Positions 1 through 9,845 of a DNA stretch of 64,000 bases are shown here, piece by piece (within the stretch, counting starts at the first letter, position 1; every line of letters begins with the position of its first letter). The stretch covers positions 28,279,692 to 28,343,691 of the forward strand of contig CM059570.1 of the NCBI GenBank assembly GCA_030386875.1, written 5' to 3'. The notes under the pieces are model-generated. The model did no database searches and was not told the DNA's origin. It was given only the letters and a program-made list of their open reading frames with translations. Source of the stretch: Morinoia aosen (lineage: Eukaryota > Arthropoda > Malacostraca > Amphipoda > Talitridae). A program made the position numbers and the translations under genes.

Positions 1-346
1 CGCACGGAATGGGATTGGGACGCACGAAATGGGATTGGGACGCACGGAATGGTATAGGGACGCACGGAATGGGATTGGGACGCACGGAATGGGATTGGGA
101 CGCACGAAATGGGATTGGGACGCACGGAATGGGATTGGGACGCACGGAATGGGATTGGGACGCACGGAATGGGATTGGGACGCACGGAATGGGATTGGGA
201 CGCACGGAATGGGATTGGGACGCACGGAATGGGATTGGGACGCACGGAATGGGATTGGGACGCACGGAATGGGATTGGGACGCACGGAATGGGATTGGGA
301 CGCACGGAATGGGATTGGGACGCACGGAATGGGATTGGGACGCACG
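1..346. repeat. 20-bp minisatellite, cut by the window edge
   Basis: About 17 near-perfect head-to-tail copies of GGGATTGGGACGCACGGAAT. The first copies carry scattered changes (ACGAAAT, GGTATAGGG) and the rest are almost identical. The array stops abruptly at about 346 and continues left of the window. Two GGG runs per unit on the plus strand give G-quadruplex potential. Open frames through it are by-products of the repeat and show no gene features. Confidence 0.97.
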
Positions 347-627
347 TATTAGAGGTGCGATCGATGCACTCAGTTGCTTTGTAATTCAATCTGCAAAATT
401 CTGTCTGCCTATAAATTCTATTCTGGTATCAAAACTACTCTGAAATTTACGAAGGGCGTAAAACTTCCCGGCGGCGGATTTTATTGCATGTTTTATAGGG
501 CGCTGTAGCACGGGTGAGAGGCAGAGGCAGGTAACGAAGAAATACAGGGAAGTTAGAGGTGAGCAAGCAGTTAATGTAGCAGCTTCAGCTTAGTAAAAAT
601 GTAGGAGCAGAAATCACTATTATCGTC
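347..627. other. Non-repetitive spacer
   Basis: Unique-looking sequence between the 20-bp array and the SINE. I see no convincing ORF, splice signals or repeats here. Confidence 0.5.
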
Positions 628-830
628 TCGTCTTAGCCGAGTGGCTTTCGAACCCGCCTCCGTGCAGGCAAACCCGGGTTCGAGTCTCGGCGCTAGTGGC
701 GATTTTCTCTGTTGGGTATAGGGGAAAAATTCCAAGCACAATACCCCACTCTACCCAGGTGTCTGAAATGGGTACCGGTCTTGACCGGGGGAAATCGTCA
801 TGGCGTCCTGGCGTTAGTTATAAGGCATTT
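628..830 (+). mobile_element. tRNA-derived SINE
   Basis: The head resembles a tRNA internal promoter: an A-box-like TTAGCCGAGTGG at 633-644 and a B box GGTTCGAGTC at 677-686. The acceptor stem does not pair and the sequence runs on without a break into a body containing GTCTGAAATGGGTACCGG. This is the layout of a tRNA-derived SINE, not a working tRNA gene. The source tRNA resembles Ser/Leu types. The 3' end is not sharp; the call stops where similarity to the usual SINE layout is lost. Confidence 0.65.
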
Positions 831-1195
831 GAAAATCCTATGTACAAGGTGATATGTATCAGGCTTGATTGGAAATGAAGCATCCGTATAGATGCCTTCA
901 TTATAAAAGTAGCCGCGTCCGTTCGTCTGTGTGACCCCTTCTGTGCTTAAGAAATACATGAAATTATTCAATTGCATTATTTTTCTGCGGCGATTCAATT
1001 CCCTTTCACTTGGATTGTGGTATCCAGAATACGCAATCGGCATATTTTTACATATACAATTTTTTTTGAAGCTTTCTCTGTTGAAATTCCTCGTGTTGCT
1101 TTGACACTTTTAATTGATAATGCGAAAAAAATGTTTTAAATTCGTTTGACCGGTAACCTGGCTACCACTTAGTTTAAGGCCCACGATTTTGGAAT
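831..1195. other. Intergenic, with a CCGT-type element end
   Basis: Contains AGCCGCGTCCGTTCGTCTG near 893-911, after an AT-rich TATAAAAG. The same arrangement recurs at 22970-23000, which suggests the end of a dispersed element. No gene is seen. Confidence 0.35.
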
Positions 1196-1326
1196 TTGAG
1201 TAATTGTTTCCGAAATTGTGATTTTCTTGAAAAGCTTCGAAGAGATAAAAGACGACATTTCAGAATGAAGTTCCGGCAAAAAGAAGCCACCATGGATAGA
1301 AATGTGTCTAACCGCAAGAGAAGTAG

Positions 1327-1539
1327 CAAGAAAAACGCCGAAGGCGATCGGACGAACAACGGGAATTATTGGCAAGACGAAGCAATGCTGCTCGCCAACG
1401 AGAAGCTAAAGCTAAATTGACCCTTGAACGGCGTTTGGAAATTCTACAGAATTGTTTGACGCGCATTTTTGACGGACCGTGTGCATTAGTAGAAAATATG
1501 TGGAGTGTAGTTCAAACGGACTGGTTGGATAGATTATGA
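1327..1539 (+). CDS. Short basic, leucine-containing ORF (possible exon or broken gene)
   Basis: A 70-residue open frame with no start codon. It opens right after a TAG at 1324-1326 that could serve as a weak splice acceptor, and ends with TGA at 1537-1539. The first half is very basic (KRRRRS, ARRSNAARQREAK). It is followed by leucines at residues 33, 40, 37 and 44 in heptad spacing (LTLERRLEIL). This resembles a bZIP or other DNA-binding helix, but the conserved Asn-x2-Ala-Ala spacing of true bZIPs is absent and the zipper is short. An overlapping frame has a strong Kozak context (GCCACCATGG, ATG at 1292), so an old frameshift could have split one gene. The 69-bp array begins immediately after the stop. 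Function unknown. Confidence 0.3.
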   Translation, partial: QEKRRRRSDEQRELLARRSNAARQREAKAKLTLERRLEILQNCLTRIFDGPCALVENMWSVVQTDWLDRL

Positions 1540-1540
1540 A

Positions 1541-1822
1541 ATACCGCCAGTTGTGCCCTGAAGCTGATCAGTCGTTTACCTCAATGAGCTTGTATCCTAG
1601 ATACTCAAAATACCGCCAGTTGTGCCCTGAAGCTGATCAGTCGTTTACTTCAATGAGCTTGTATCCTAGATACTCAAAATATCGCCAGTTGTGCCCTGAA
1701 GCTGATCAGTCGTTTACCTCAATGAGCTTGTATCCTAGATACTCAAAATACCGCCAGTTGTGCCCTGAAGCTGATCAGTCGTTTACCTCAATGAGCTTGA
1801 ATCCTAGACACTCAAAAAACTG
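1541..1822 (+). repeat. 69-bp minisatellite, array A (about 4 copies)
   Basis: Four copies of a 69-bp unit that begins TACCGCCAGTTGTGCCCTGA and includes the palindrome CTGATCAG and the core ATCCTAGATACTC. The last copy is degraded. The unit length is divisible by three, so it gives a 23-residue repeating open frame, which is not a gene. The same unit returns at 4570-5825 and, inverted, at 14855-15560. Confidence 0.97.
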
Positions 1823-2105
1823 ATACCCCTAGCTGATTTCAACACTTAGGTTTAAAAATTCATTTTTAAAAATTTATTGTTAGACCAGTATTTCTTTCGC
1901 TGCGAAAAAGAAATAAGACACAACTCCTTCAGATATTTAAAATATGTACCAGCTTTGCCTGGAGTAGCCGCTATGACGTCATGAATTTGTAATAAGGCTT
2001 TTAAAAAATCAAAGTATATAATGACATGAAAAAACTTCCTTGCGTGGAACGAACTGTTTTTTTCTGTGTTTTTTCTATTAAAATAACTTAATGTTGATCC
2101 TTCAG
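1823..2105. other. AT-rich spacer or intron before RING gene 1
   Basis: Holds a small A/T inverted repeat near 1850-1880. Its 3' end is a pyrimidine-rich tract leading to a good splice acceptor (ATCCTTCAG) at 2105. This fits the end of an intron of the gene that follows. Confidence 0.4.
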
Positions 2106-2791
2106 GTGTGGTTCCTGTTGACACTGTGCCGGTGCGTGTACCCTGTTACTCAGGACTTCAAAGAACACCGCTTGGAGATGCGAAAATTCCTAGCCGGCCC
2201 CAACACCACGAAACTCCTAAAAGCCATCGAAAAGATCTGTTTAATTCTGTGTAGAACCTTCAGAAAAACCTACGTAACCTTCCGTTCTGGAGATGAAAAT
2301 TTCTTCGAACAAATGTACTACTTGAGAAGGGGGCTTTTGTTTGTGTGCGTCGAGTTTTACACACCTAACAAATTCAACGTGGAGTGTGATGCCGAAAAAA
2401 AATGGCTCCTCGGGCTTGAAAAAATACTAAACAGATGCTTGAAGAACGTCAGGATTATCATGAAGACCATATTAGTGAGGAGAGCTAAGTCTTTATATGC
2501 ATTGCGCCCTCACTCATCAATGGCCATGGCGGCGACTAACTTCGATCTCGGCAGACCCCCACCTCAAAAGTGGTACTTCAGGGGAGGCGATTCCGAGTCC
2601 TTCCCTCATGCTCTGCGCACGAAGTTTCGAAACCACGAGGACGTCGATGATTTTTTTACAGCCCAGGATGGATTTTTTTGTAGCTACTGCCAAGAAAATG
2701 ATTTCTTAAACGAAAACTTTATTATCAGCAGCAGCTGCCCGCACCTCTACTGCATGAGATGCTTCAGTTACCTCAGAGGAGACTTGGACTC
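2106..2791 (+). CDS. RING-finger protein, gene 1, upstream coding exon
   Basis: Open in phase from the acceptor TTCAG|GTG at 2106 to a consensus donor TC|GTGAGT at 2791/2792 (phase 2). An ATG at 2091 is the alternative start. The body is about 190 residues of predicted helical, Lys/Arg/Leu-rich sequence I do not recognise. The C-terminal 45 residues carry the first six ligands of a RING-type zinc domain: FFCSYC, then SSCPHLYCMRC. The last ligand pair comes from the next exon. RING domains usually mark E3 ubiquitin ligases; that role is inferred. The RING half, its intron phase and its intron position match gene 2 at 39140, so the two look like diverged paralogues. No upstream coding exon was identified. 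Confidence 0.75.
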
Positions 2792-2859
2792 GTGAGTGCA
2801 GAATCTCTCCCACCACTGCGCCATGGGGCCTCCGTGCTGAGTGCAGCGCTTGTACCTCA

Positions 2860-3262
2860 TTTGTCATTTGGTTTGAGTTTTGACTCATTTTCTAATAGGT
2901 TTGGGTTTTATTTTATTTCTCGATAGGTTTGGTTCTATTTCATTTATCAATGGGTTGAGGTTTTTACTTCATTTGCCGATTAGCTTGGGTTGTACCTTAT
3001 TTGTCAATAGGTTTGAGTTTGTTTCACTAACAGGTTGGGGTTTTACCTCATTTGTCAATAGCTTTGAGTTTTTACTCATTTACTAAAAGGGTTGAGTTTC
3101 ACTTCATTTGTCGATAAGCTTGGGTTTTACCACATTTGTCGATAAGCTTGGATTTTACCACATTTGTCGATGGGTTTGGGTTTTACCTCATTCGGCTATA
3201 GGTTTGGGTTTGACCTCATTTATCAGTAGGTTTGGGTTTTACCTCATTTGTCGATATAAACA
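2860..3262. repeat. Degenerate roughly 30-bp tandem repeat
   Basis: About 13 diverged copies built around ATTTGTCGATAGGTTTGGG and TTTTACCTC. Copies differ by substitutions and small indels, so this array is older than the near-perfect ones nearby. It lies in the intron of RING gene 1. Confidence 0.85.
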
Positions 3263-3339
3263 TACACAAAGACTGAAAATGCTTGCTCCTAAAGACCTAA
3301 TTTTTTAGCGCAATGGATAGGCAAGAACTGTTACTGTTT

Positions 3340-3722
3340 TAATTGACCCCCCCTCAGGGGGATACAACTATTGTATCTATGGGAATTAGCGCTCCCAGGG
3401 GACTATGTGAGGGCCCGAGCTAAAGGTTAGGTAGGCTTTCGTTTCTGGTAAAAATAGAATAGGTTTTTGTTTTGTTACGGACCATCTTTTTTCGGTTCAC
3501 TACTGTCCTGTTTTTCAGCACCTACTACTTTCTTCTTCAACTTTGATCTTGTTTCATGAACTTCTTTCTCATCTTACTGTTTCTATGCCCCTTCTGCATA
3601 GATTCCCCTTTCTCTTTTCTCCATACTAGATGGTGCCTTCCTCCTTCCTCTCTTCAATACGCTCTTTTTTGTAACGGTTAGGGAGGCTTAAACTAACCTA
3701 TAATCTTATAATCTTTAATTGA
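3340..3722 (+). mobile_element. TAATC-tailed dispersed element, plus copy 1
   Basis: Starts near CCCCTCAGGGGGATACAACT and passes through GTTACGGACCATCTTTTTTC, CTGTCCTGTTTTTCAGCACC and GGTTAGGGAGGCTTAAACTA. It ends in a short TAATC/TTATAATC tail. Related copies lie at 43055-43620 (plus) and at 47325, 50505, 50625, 53195 and 56957 (minus). No ORF and no RNA polymerase III boxes are visible. A 3' fragment of a non-LTR retrotransposon is a reasonable guess because of the simple-repeat tail. Confidence 0.75.
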
Positions 3723-4367
3723 CCCTTGGTTTTTATTTTGACCCTCCAATGAGAAGTGTTTTGGTGTAATTATAACACTTAACTGGTGTAATTATTCACC
3801 AACTTGAATAAGTTTTTTGGGTTGAGCTCGAGAAATTTATTTCGAAACAAGTCCGGAATTTTGAAAAAAAATTATCGCAAAATAATCTCTCACTGTGACT
3901 TTAAAATGTTAGCTATTCTTATAGACAAAATAAAACCGGTGTGATGTTCACTATTGCACCAGTTGTGGCTGAAAACTGCAAAAAAATTGCTAAAACCTCC
4001 ACTCAATTTCTAAGTGACGCCATCAGTTGATGCTGGAAGAACTCGGCTTGCATCACAAAAGTCCTATTCAGTCTTACTGATTTCATAATACAGCGTGTTC
4101 ATAACTGACAGCGCTCGGTTTGTATTGGTAATTCGGCTAGAAAAAACAATTGTAATCCCCTAACTTTTTTGGGTTGTGGCGTCAATAATTTAGGCTGCTA
4201 AAGCTGGTTGGCAAAAAGTAAGGCTGGGTCTCGATATACATGGATTCTGAATTTGTATAGTAAAAAATACCCGAGATATAAAAACCCTCAATTTGGTGTA
4301 AAAAACGCCCTGCATACATGAACCCTAATTTTTATTAAAAAATTCATGCTGTATTTCTTTGCAACAG

Positions 4368-4515
4368 TCGCTGCTGCGTTCCGAGCTGTTCTCGAGCGTT
4401 TCTCCTGTACAGCGACCGTCGGTCCTTTGAATTATTCAAGCAGCTGACAAAATCAGACGACGGCTGCATCAAAGTTTACTACGATCCGATAAACCAGGTA
4501 GGGTTCAGTGAGTGA
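4368..4515 (+). CDS. RING-finger protein, gene 1, RING-completing exon
   Basis: Begins at the acceptor CAACAG|T. The first base completes a Ser codon with the TC of the previous exon. It then reads CCVPSC, supplying the final zinc ligand pair as C-x4-C, the same unusual spacing as gene 2 (CARVDC). A helical stretch with SFELFKQLTKS follows. The frame runs to TGA at 4513-4515. A donor-like CAG|GTAGGG at 4497/4498 offers an alternative end that would splice in phase 0 to a further exon, for example 5903. C-x4-C at the last pair departs from the usual C-x2-C of RINGs, so zinc binding there is uncertain. Confidence 0.7.
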
Positions 4516-4569
4516 TGCCTTTAGTAAAATATTATGACTGAAGATTTACAAAATACGTGGCATTAAGAA

Positions 4570-5825
4570 CTGTACGTTCAGAAGTTTACCTCAGTGAGCT
4601 GGTATCCTAGATACTCAAAATACCGCCAGCTGTGCCCTGAAGCTGATCAGTCGTTTACCTCAATGAGCTTGTATCCTAGATACTCAAAATACCGCCAGTT
4701 GTGCCCTGAAGCTGATCAGTCGTTTACCTCAATGAGCTTGTATCCTAGATACTCAAAATACCGCCAGTTGTGCCCTGAAGCTGATCAGTCGTTTACCTCA
4801 ATGAGCTTGTATCCTAGATACTCAAAATACCGCCAGTTGTGCCCTGAAGCTGATCAGTCGTTTACCTCAATGAGCTTGTATCCTAGGTACTCAAAATACC
4901 GCCAGTTGTGCCCTGAAGCTGATCAGTCGTTTACCTCAATGAGCTTGTATCCTAGATACTCAAAATACCGCCAGCTGTGCCCTGAAGCTGATCAGTCGTT
5001 TACCTCAATGAGCTTGTATCCTAGATACTCAAAATACCGCCAGTTGTGCCCTGAAGCTGATCAGTCGTTTACCTCAATGAGCTTGTATCCTAGATACTCA
5101 AAATACCGCCAGTTGTGCCCTGAAACTGATCAGTCGTTTACCTCAATGAGCTTGTATCCTAGATACTCAAAATACCGCCAGCTGTGCCCTGAAGCTGATC
5201 AGTCGTTTACCTCAATGAGCTTGTATCCTAGATACTCAAAATACCGCCAGCTGTGCCCTGAAGCTGATCAGTCGTTTACCTCAATGAGCTTGTATCCTAG
5301 ATACTCAAAATACCGCCAGTTGTGCCCTGAAGCTGATCAGTCGTTTACCTCAATGAGCTTGTATCCTAGATACTTAAAATACCGCCAGCTGTGCCCTGAA
5401 GCTGATCAGTCGTTTACCTCAATGAGCTTGTATCCTAGATACTCAAAATACCGCCAGTTGTGCACTGAAGCTGATCAGTCGTTTACCTCAATGAGCTTGT
5501 ATCCTAGATACTCAAAATACCGCCAGCTGTGCTCTGAAGCTGATCAGTCGTTTACCTCAATGAGCTTGTATCCTAGATACTGAAAATACCGCCAGCTGTG
5601 CCCTGAAGCTGATCAGTCGTTTACCTCAATGAGCTTGTATCCTAGATACTCAAAATACCGCCAGCTGTGCTCTGAAGCTGATCAGTCGTTTACCTCAATG
5701 AGCTTGTATCCTAGGTACTCAAAATACCGCCAGTTGTGCCCTGAAGCTGATCAGTCGTTTACCTCAATGAGCTTGTATCCTAGATACTCAAAATACCGCC
5801 AGCTGTGCCCTGAAGCTGATCTGAT
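4570..5825 (+). repeat. 69-bp minisatellite, array B (about 18 copies)
   Basis: About 18 copies of the same 69-bp unit as array A, mostly over 97% alike by eye. Variation is limited to a few sites (CCAGTTG/CCAGCTG, TGCCC/TGCTC, AGATAC/AGGTAC). One TACTGA change near 5580 breaks the otherwise open 23-residue repeat frame. The array begins about 60 bp after the stop of the RING-completing exon, so it is either in the 3' flank or in a further intron of that gene. Confidence 0.98.
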
Positions 5826-5902
5826 CTACATGTAAGACTAATCACGGTAATTTTCACAGAATTTCACGTCGGTAAGTTGCCTCTACGCGCACCGCAGCGC
5901 AG

Positions 5903-5995
5903 AGCAAGTACGAGGATGACCACAGAATTGGCAGCTTCGAGGTTCACCAAGCCCATTGTCCTTCGGCGCGTGAGGGAACTTTCACGAAGTTTTGA
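5903..5995 (+). CDS. Possible terminal exon of RING gene 1
   Basis: After an acceptor-like GCACCGCAGCGCAG at 5902 there is an open 30-codon segment in phase 0 ending TGA at 5993-5995. It begins SKYEDDHRIGSFEVHQ and is more GC-rich than its surroundings. It would join in frame to the donor at 4497, putting array B inside an intron. No family match is recognised and a simple intergenic ORF is also possible. Confidence 0.25.
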   Translation, partial: SKYEDDHRIGSFEVHQAHCPSAREGTFTKF

Positions 5996-6534
5996 ACTTT
6001 AGTTTCGATAAAGTTAGAAAGCAAGGGGAACAATAACTAGTTCTTCACTTCGGCATGCAGAGGCGTTGAAACTTGAAGGGTAATCAAGTCTAGTGACCCG
6101 CATCTGTTGAACTGTGATGAGCACCACTGGTAGGCATTCCTGTTGAATTGCGGTCGTTCCTATTGAATTGCGGTCGTTTCTGTTGAATTGCGGTCGTTCC
6201 TGTCCATTGACGTCTGTTATTTACATATCAAATCATCAAAGTGTTTCTTCTTTAAAACAAATCACATCAATAAAAATATTTCAACCTGAAATTTTGTTTA
6301 TTGAAGAAAAACTGTCACCATTGAGTTATTTATGTCACGGAGCGAGTACCTCTAATTATACTTCTTTTGAACTAAATCGTATGAAAAAATTTTTTAAAGA
6401 CTCTAATTGTTGGTTTTATTTTACTAGAAATTAAATGACTGAAGGTTCAAGCTCATAGTTTCCAAAATAAATGTAATTTTCTGGTAATTTTTGCGTTGTG
6501 TTTATTTTACCCATTGTTAGCCAGCCCTGCCTTC
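5996..6534. other. Intergenic, AT-rich
   Basis: Contains a three-fold short repeat, TTGAATTGCGGTCGTTCC with variants, at about 6140-6205. Otherwise it is unique AT-rich sequence with no gene seen. Confidence 0.45.
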
Positions 6535-7455
6535 TCCGTCCCCCTCCCCTTTCCGTCCCCCTCCCCTTTCCGTCCCCCTCCCCTTTCCGTCCCTTTCCCC
6601 TTTCCGTCCCTTTCCCCTTTCCGTCCCTTTCCCCTTTCCGTCCCTTTCCCCTTTCCGTCCCTTTCCCCTTTCCGTCCCTTTCCCCTTTCCGTCCCTTTCC
6701 CCTTTCCGTCCCTTTCCCCTTTCCGTCCCTTTCCCCTTTCCGTCCCTTTCCCCTTTCCGTCCCTTTCCCCTTTCCGTCCCTTTCCCCTTTCCGTCCCTTT
6801 CCCCTTTCCGTCCCTTTCCCCTTTCCGTCCCCTTCCCCTTTCCGTCCCCCTCCCCTTTCCGTCCCCCTCCCCTTTCCGTCCCCCTCCCCTTTCCGTCCCC
6901 CTCCCCTTTCCGTCCCCCTCCCCTTTCCGTCCCCCTCCCCTTTCCGTCCCCCTCCCCTTTCCGTCCCCCTCCCCTTTCCGTCCCCCTCCCCTTTCCGTCC
7001 CCCTCCCCTTTCCGTCCCCCTCCCCTTTCCGTCCCCCTCCCCTTTCCGTCCCCCTCCCCTTTCCGTCCCTTTTTCCTTTCCGTCCCCCTCCCCTTTCCGT
7101 CTCCCTCCCCTTTCCGTCTCCCTCCCCTTTCCGTCCCCCTCCCCTTTCCGTCCCCCTCCCCTTTCCGTCCCCCTCCCCTTTCCGTCCCCCTCCCCTTTCC
7201 GTCCCCCTCCCCTTTCCGTCCCCCTCCCCTTTCCGTCCCCCTCCCCTTTCCGTCCCCCTCCCCTTTCCGTCCCCCTCCCCTTTCCGTCCCCCTCCCCTTT
7301 CCGTCCCCCTCCCCTTTCCGTCCCCCTCCCCTTTCCGTCCCCCTCCCCTTTCGTCCCCCTCCCCTTTCGTCCCCCTCCCCTTTCGTCCCCCTCCCCTTTC
7401 GTCCCCCTCCCCTTTCCGTCCCTTTCTTCTTTCCGTCTTCCTCCCCTTTCCATGC
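6535..7455. repeat. 17-bp pyrimidine-rich minisatellite
   Basis: About 54 copies of CCCCTTTCCGTCCCCCT. A block at about 6590-6830 uses a CCCTTTCC variant and the rest uses CCCCTCC, so variants are grouped rather than mixed. Near 7350-7410 a one-base deletion (TTTCGTCC) is itself repeated four times. The plus strand is almost pure pyrimidine. Because 17 is not divisible by three, all three frames give the same peptide pattern on both strands; these frames are not genes. Confidence 0.98.
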
Positions 7456-8107
7456 CCTTAAATAAATGTCATAGATCAACAAAGTAGAAATAGACGTCCC
7501 GTTTCCCCGCCCGCAGGCTTCCTTCAGCCGAATATTGATTGTTGAAGCGACAATCGTTGAAAGTCGCCGCCGGCTGTGGGGCCATGCATGGTGATGAGGC
7601 TGTAGACCGCTCCACCTGTCGCTAGAGCTGTGTTCCAATTGTGGTATTGTAGTTATTTGTTGAGAATTGGATTGAAACTAGTCATTGAGAGAATTGTTCA
7701 TGGTCGGTAAATACAGAGAACTGGATCAAAACTGAAGTTATTGAGGATTGTTCTTTGTGGTTATTTACTTAGAATAGGATTATGAATTATTATTGATAGT
7801 TGTTCATTGTAGTTAAATGCCGAGAAATGGTTTAAAATTGTCATTGACAGTTTTCAGTCAGGTAGTGTCGTGTTTAGTAAATAACGATGTGAAGTCGGAG
7901 TATATTTTCATCACCGGGCAGTATAAACTTTTTAGAACATATAGGACTTTAATTTAGTTATCACGTTGACTGAGGTTGCTACGGTCGGTTAGGTTTTAGT
8001 AGCAGAACTGATATACACACTCAACTGCTGGAATACAATTCGGTCCTTTCAAAGCAACGCGAAAAATACAATTGCATTACACTCCAGCTTATAGCCTGGA
8101 AGCCATT
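7456..8107. other. Intergenic
   Basis: Includes a GC-richer stretch at 7500-7625. It then has loose 50-70 bp repeats of GAGAATTGGATTGAAACT type around 7660-7850. No convincing gene. Confidence 0.4.
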
Positions 8108-8336
8108 TTAATACTTTGACTGCGACGTGCGCCACCAGTGGTACACGGTGGTAATTTTCATTATGCTGCTGACCGACCAGTAGTCGCAAATTCAATTTTC
8201 ATGAATACTTAATCAAAGCTAAATGAAGACACGATCCAATTCATGTTTGGTATTGTAAAAATAGTTTACTACAATTGACTTTAAATTTGAGTTTGGCGTT
8301 GAACTCAATATTTAGCAGCCGCAGTCAAAGTGTTAA
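8108..8336 (+). mobile_element. TTAA-flanked MITE, best copy
   Basis: A 229-bp unit bounded by TTAA at both ends (8108-8111 and 8333-8336). The terminal inverted repeats are TTAATACTTTGACTGCG at the left and, reading inward from the right, TTAACACTTTGACTGCG. TTAA target duplication is the mark of piggyBac-type transposition. There is no coding capacity, so it is a non-autonomous element. Internal landmarks shared with other copies are GCCACCGGTGGT and CCGACCAGTAGTCGCA. Confidence 0.85.
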
Positions 8337-8429
8337 AGAGTAATTGAAATAAATGAAATGTATAACAAAACTCGTCCGTGAATATGCACTACACCTACTA
8401 GTACAACGTGCAGGTACGTAGTCAACGAG

Positions 8430-8582
8430 TGAACACGTTTTCCGCGACGTGAGCCACCGGTGGTCACGAAGGCTATTTTCAAAATGCCACCGACCGACAA
8501 GTAGTCGCAAACTCAATTTTCCTAAATATTTAATTAATACTAAATGAAGGCACGATCCAGTCGATCTTGGCCATTTTCAGCA
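8430..8582 (+). mobile_element. TTAA-type MITE, truncated copy
   Basis: Shares GACGTGAGCCACCGGTGGT and CCGACCGACAAGTAGTCGCA with the element at 8108. Similarity ends around CGATCTTGGCCATTTTC, so the right third is missing. Both copies are direct and about 95 bp apart. Confidence 0.75.
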
Positions 8583-9010
8583 TTTTGTCAACGGATGCGA
8601 AGGATATCAAGACACAAGGAGCGAGGATCTAAGGATTTATTCGAACGAGATTCCAAAGCGCAAAAACAGGGTTGATTATTCAGCCAAAATACGCGTATAA
8701 ACGGAGACTCGCGATGCGAACTCTGCGATTTTTGCTGCAAGTTACAGCCTTGTATGAGTTCTTCCTGGTTCTGCTGCGAACTTGGATCCATACAGACACA
8801 GCAACGTCGCAGGTCCTGTCAATGACACATTTTCGTAATATTTCAATTTTGTGGTTACAAGTATTACCAAAAATACAACTCTCAACAGAAGCACAATTAT
8901 GAATGATAATACGCATAGAAAACTCCTTTGCTGAGGATGACGGTACACCAACAGAAAATAAAAAATTGAATGTTCTTTTGCGCAAGCGCATTCTGATTTA
9001 CGAGAAAATT
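8583..9010. other. Intergenic
   Basis: Unique sequence. Short ORFs on both strands have no start context, domain or splice support. Confidence 0.4.
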
Positions 9011-9845
9011 GTCAAGAGAAATTTATTACGAGAAATTTATTACGAGTAATTTATTACGAGTAATTTATTACGAGAAATTTATTACGAGAAATTTATTACG
9101 AGAAATTTATTACGAGAAATTTATTACAAGAAATTTATTACGAGAAATTTATTACGAGAAATTTATTACGAGAAATTTATTACGAGAAATTTATTACGAG
9201 AAATTTATTACGAGAAATTTATTACGAGAAATTTATTACGAGAAATTTATTACGAGAAATTTATTACGAGAAATTTATTACGAGAAATTTATTACGAGAA
9301 ATTTATTACGAGAAATTTATTACGAGAAATTTATTACGAGAAATTTATTACGAGAAATTTATTACGAGAAATTTATTACGAGAAATTTATTACGAGAAAT
9401 TTATTACGAGAAATTTATTACGAGAAATTTATTACGAGAAATTTATTACGTGAAATTTATTACGTGAAATTTATTACGTGAAATTTATTACGTGAAATTT
9501 ATTACGTGAAATTTATTACGTGAAATTTATTACGAGAAATTTATTACGAGAAATTTATTACGAGAAATTTATTACGAGAAATTTATTACGAGAAATTTGT
9601 TGGGTGAAATTTGTTGGGTGAAATTTGTTGGGTGAAATTTGTTGGGTGAAATTTGTTGGGTGAAATTTGTTGGGTGAAATTTGTTGGGTGAAATTTGTTG
9701 GGTGAAATTTGTTGGGTGAAATTTGTTGGGTGAAATTTGTTGGGTGAAATTTGTTGGGTGAAATTTGTTGGGTGAAATTTGTTGGGTGAAATTTGTTGGG
9801 TGAAATTTGTTGGGTGAAATTTGTTAGGTGAAATTTATTACGAAA
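9011..9845. repeat. 14-bp minisatellite with block variants
   Basis: About 59 copies. The first block is GAGAAATTTATTAC. A short block of GTGAAATTTATTAC follows (about 9449-9530), then a return to the first type. An abrupt change to GTGAAATTTGTTGG at about 9596 holds to the end. The sharp switches look like local expansion of single mutated units. Confidence 0.97.

Larger units (their letters stand above)
2792..4367 (+). other. Intron of RING gene 1
   Basis: Donor GTGAGT at 2792, acceptor TTTCTTTGCAACAG at 4367. It contains a degenerate roughly 30-bp tandem repeat, a TAATC-tailed element, and about 640 bp (3720-4360) of AT-rich sequence in which I see no feature. Confidence 0.7.

Noticed and set aside
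633..690. A tRNA gene with A and B boxes
   Set aside because: The acceptor stem does not pair and the sequence runs on as a SINE body; scored as a tRNA-derived SINE.
1292..1539. Calling the basic leucine-rich ORF a bZIP transcription factor
   Set aside because: Leucine heptads and a basic stretch are present, but the invariant Asn-x2-Ala-Ala spacing is wrong and the zipper is only two or three heptads.
4594..5583. 329-codon frame of 23-residue repeats
   Set aside because: By-product of the 69-bp satellite. The same unit occurs in an opposite-strand array and one unit here carries a stop.
6431..7638. Frames of 321-373 codons rich in Pro/Ser/Phe or Lys/Gly/Arg
   Set aside because: 17-bp repeat artefact present in several frames on both strands.
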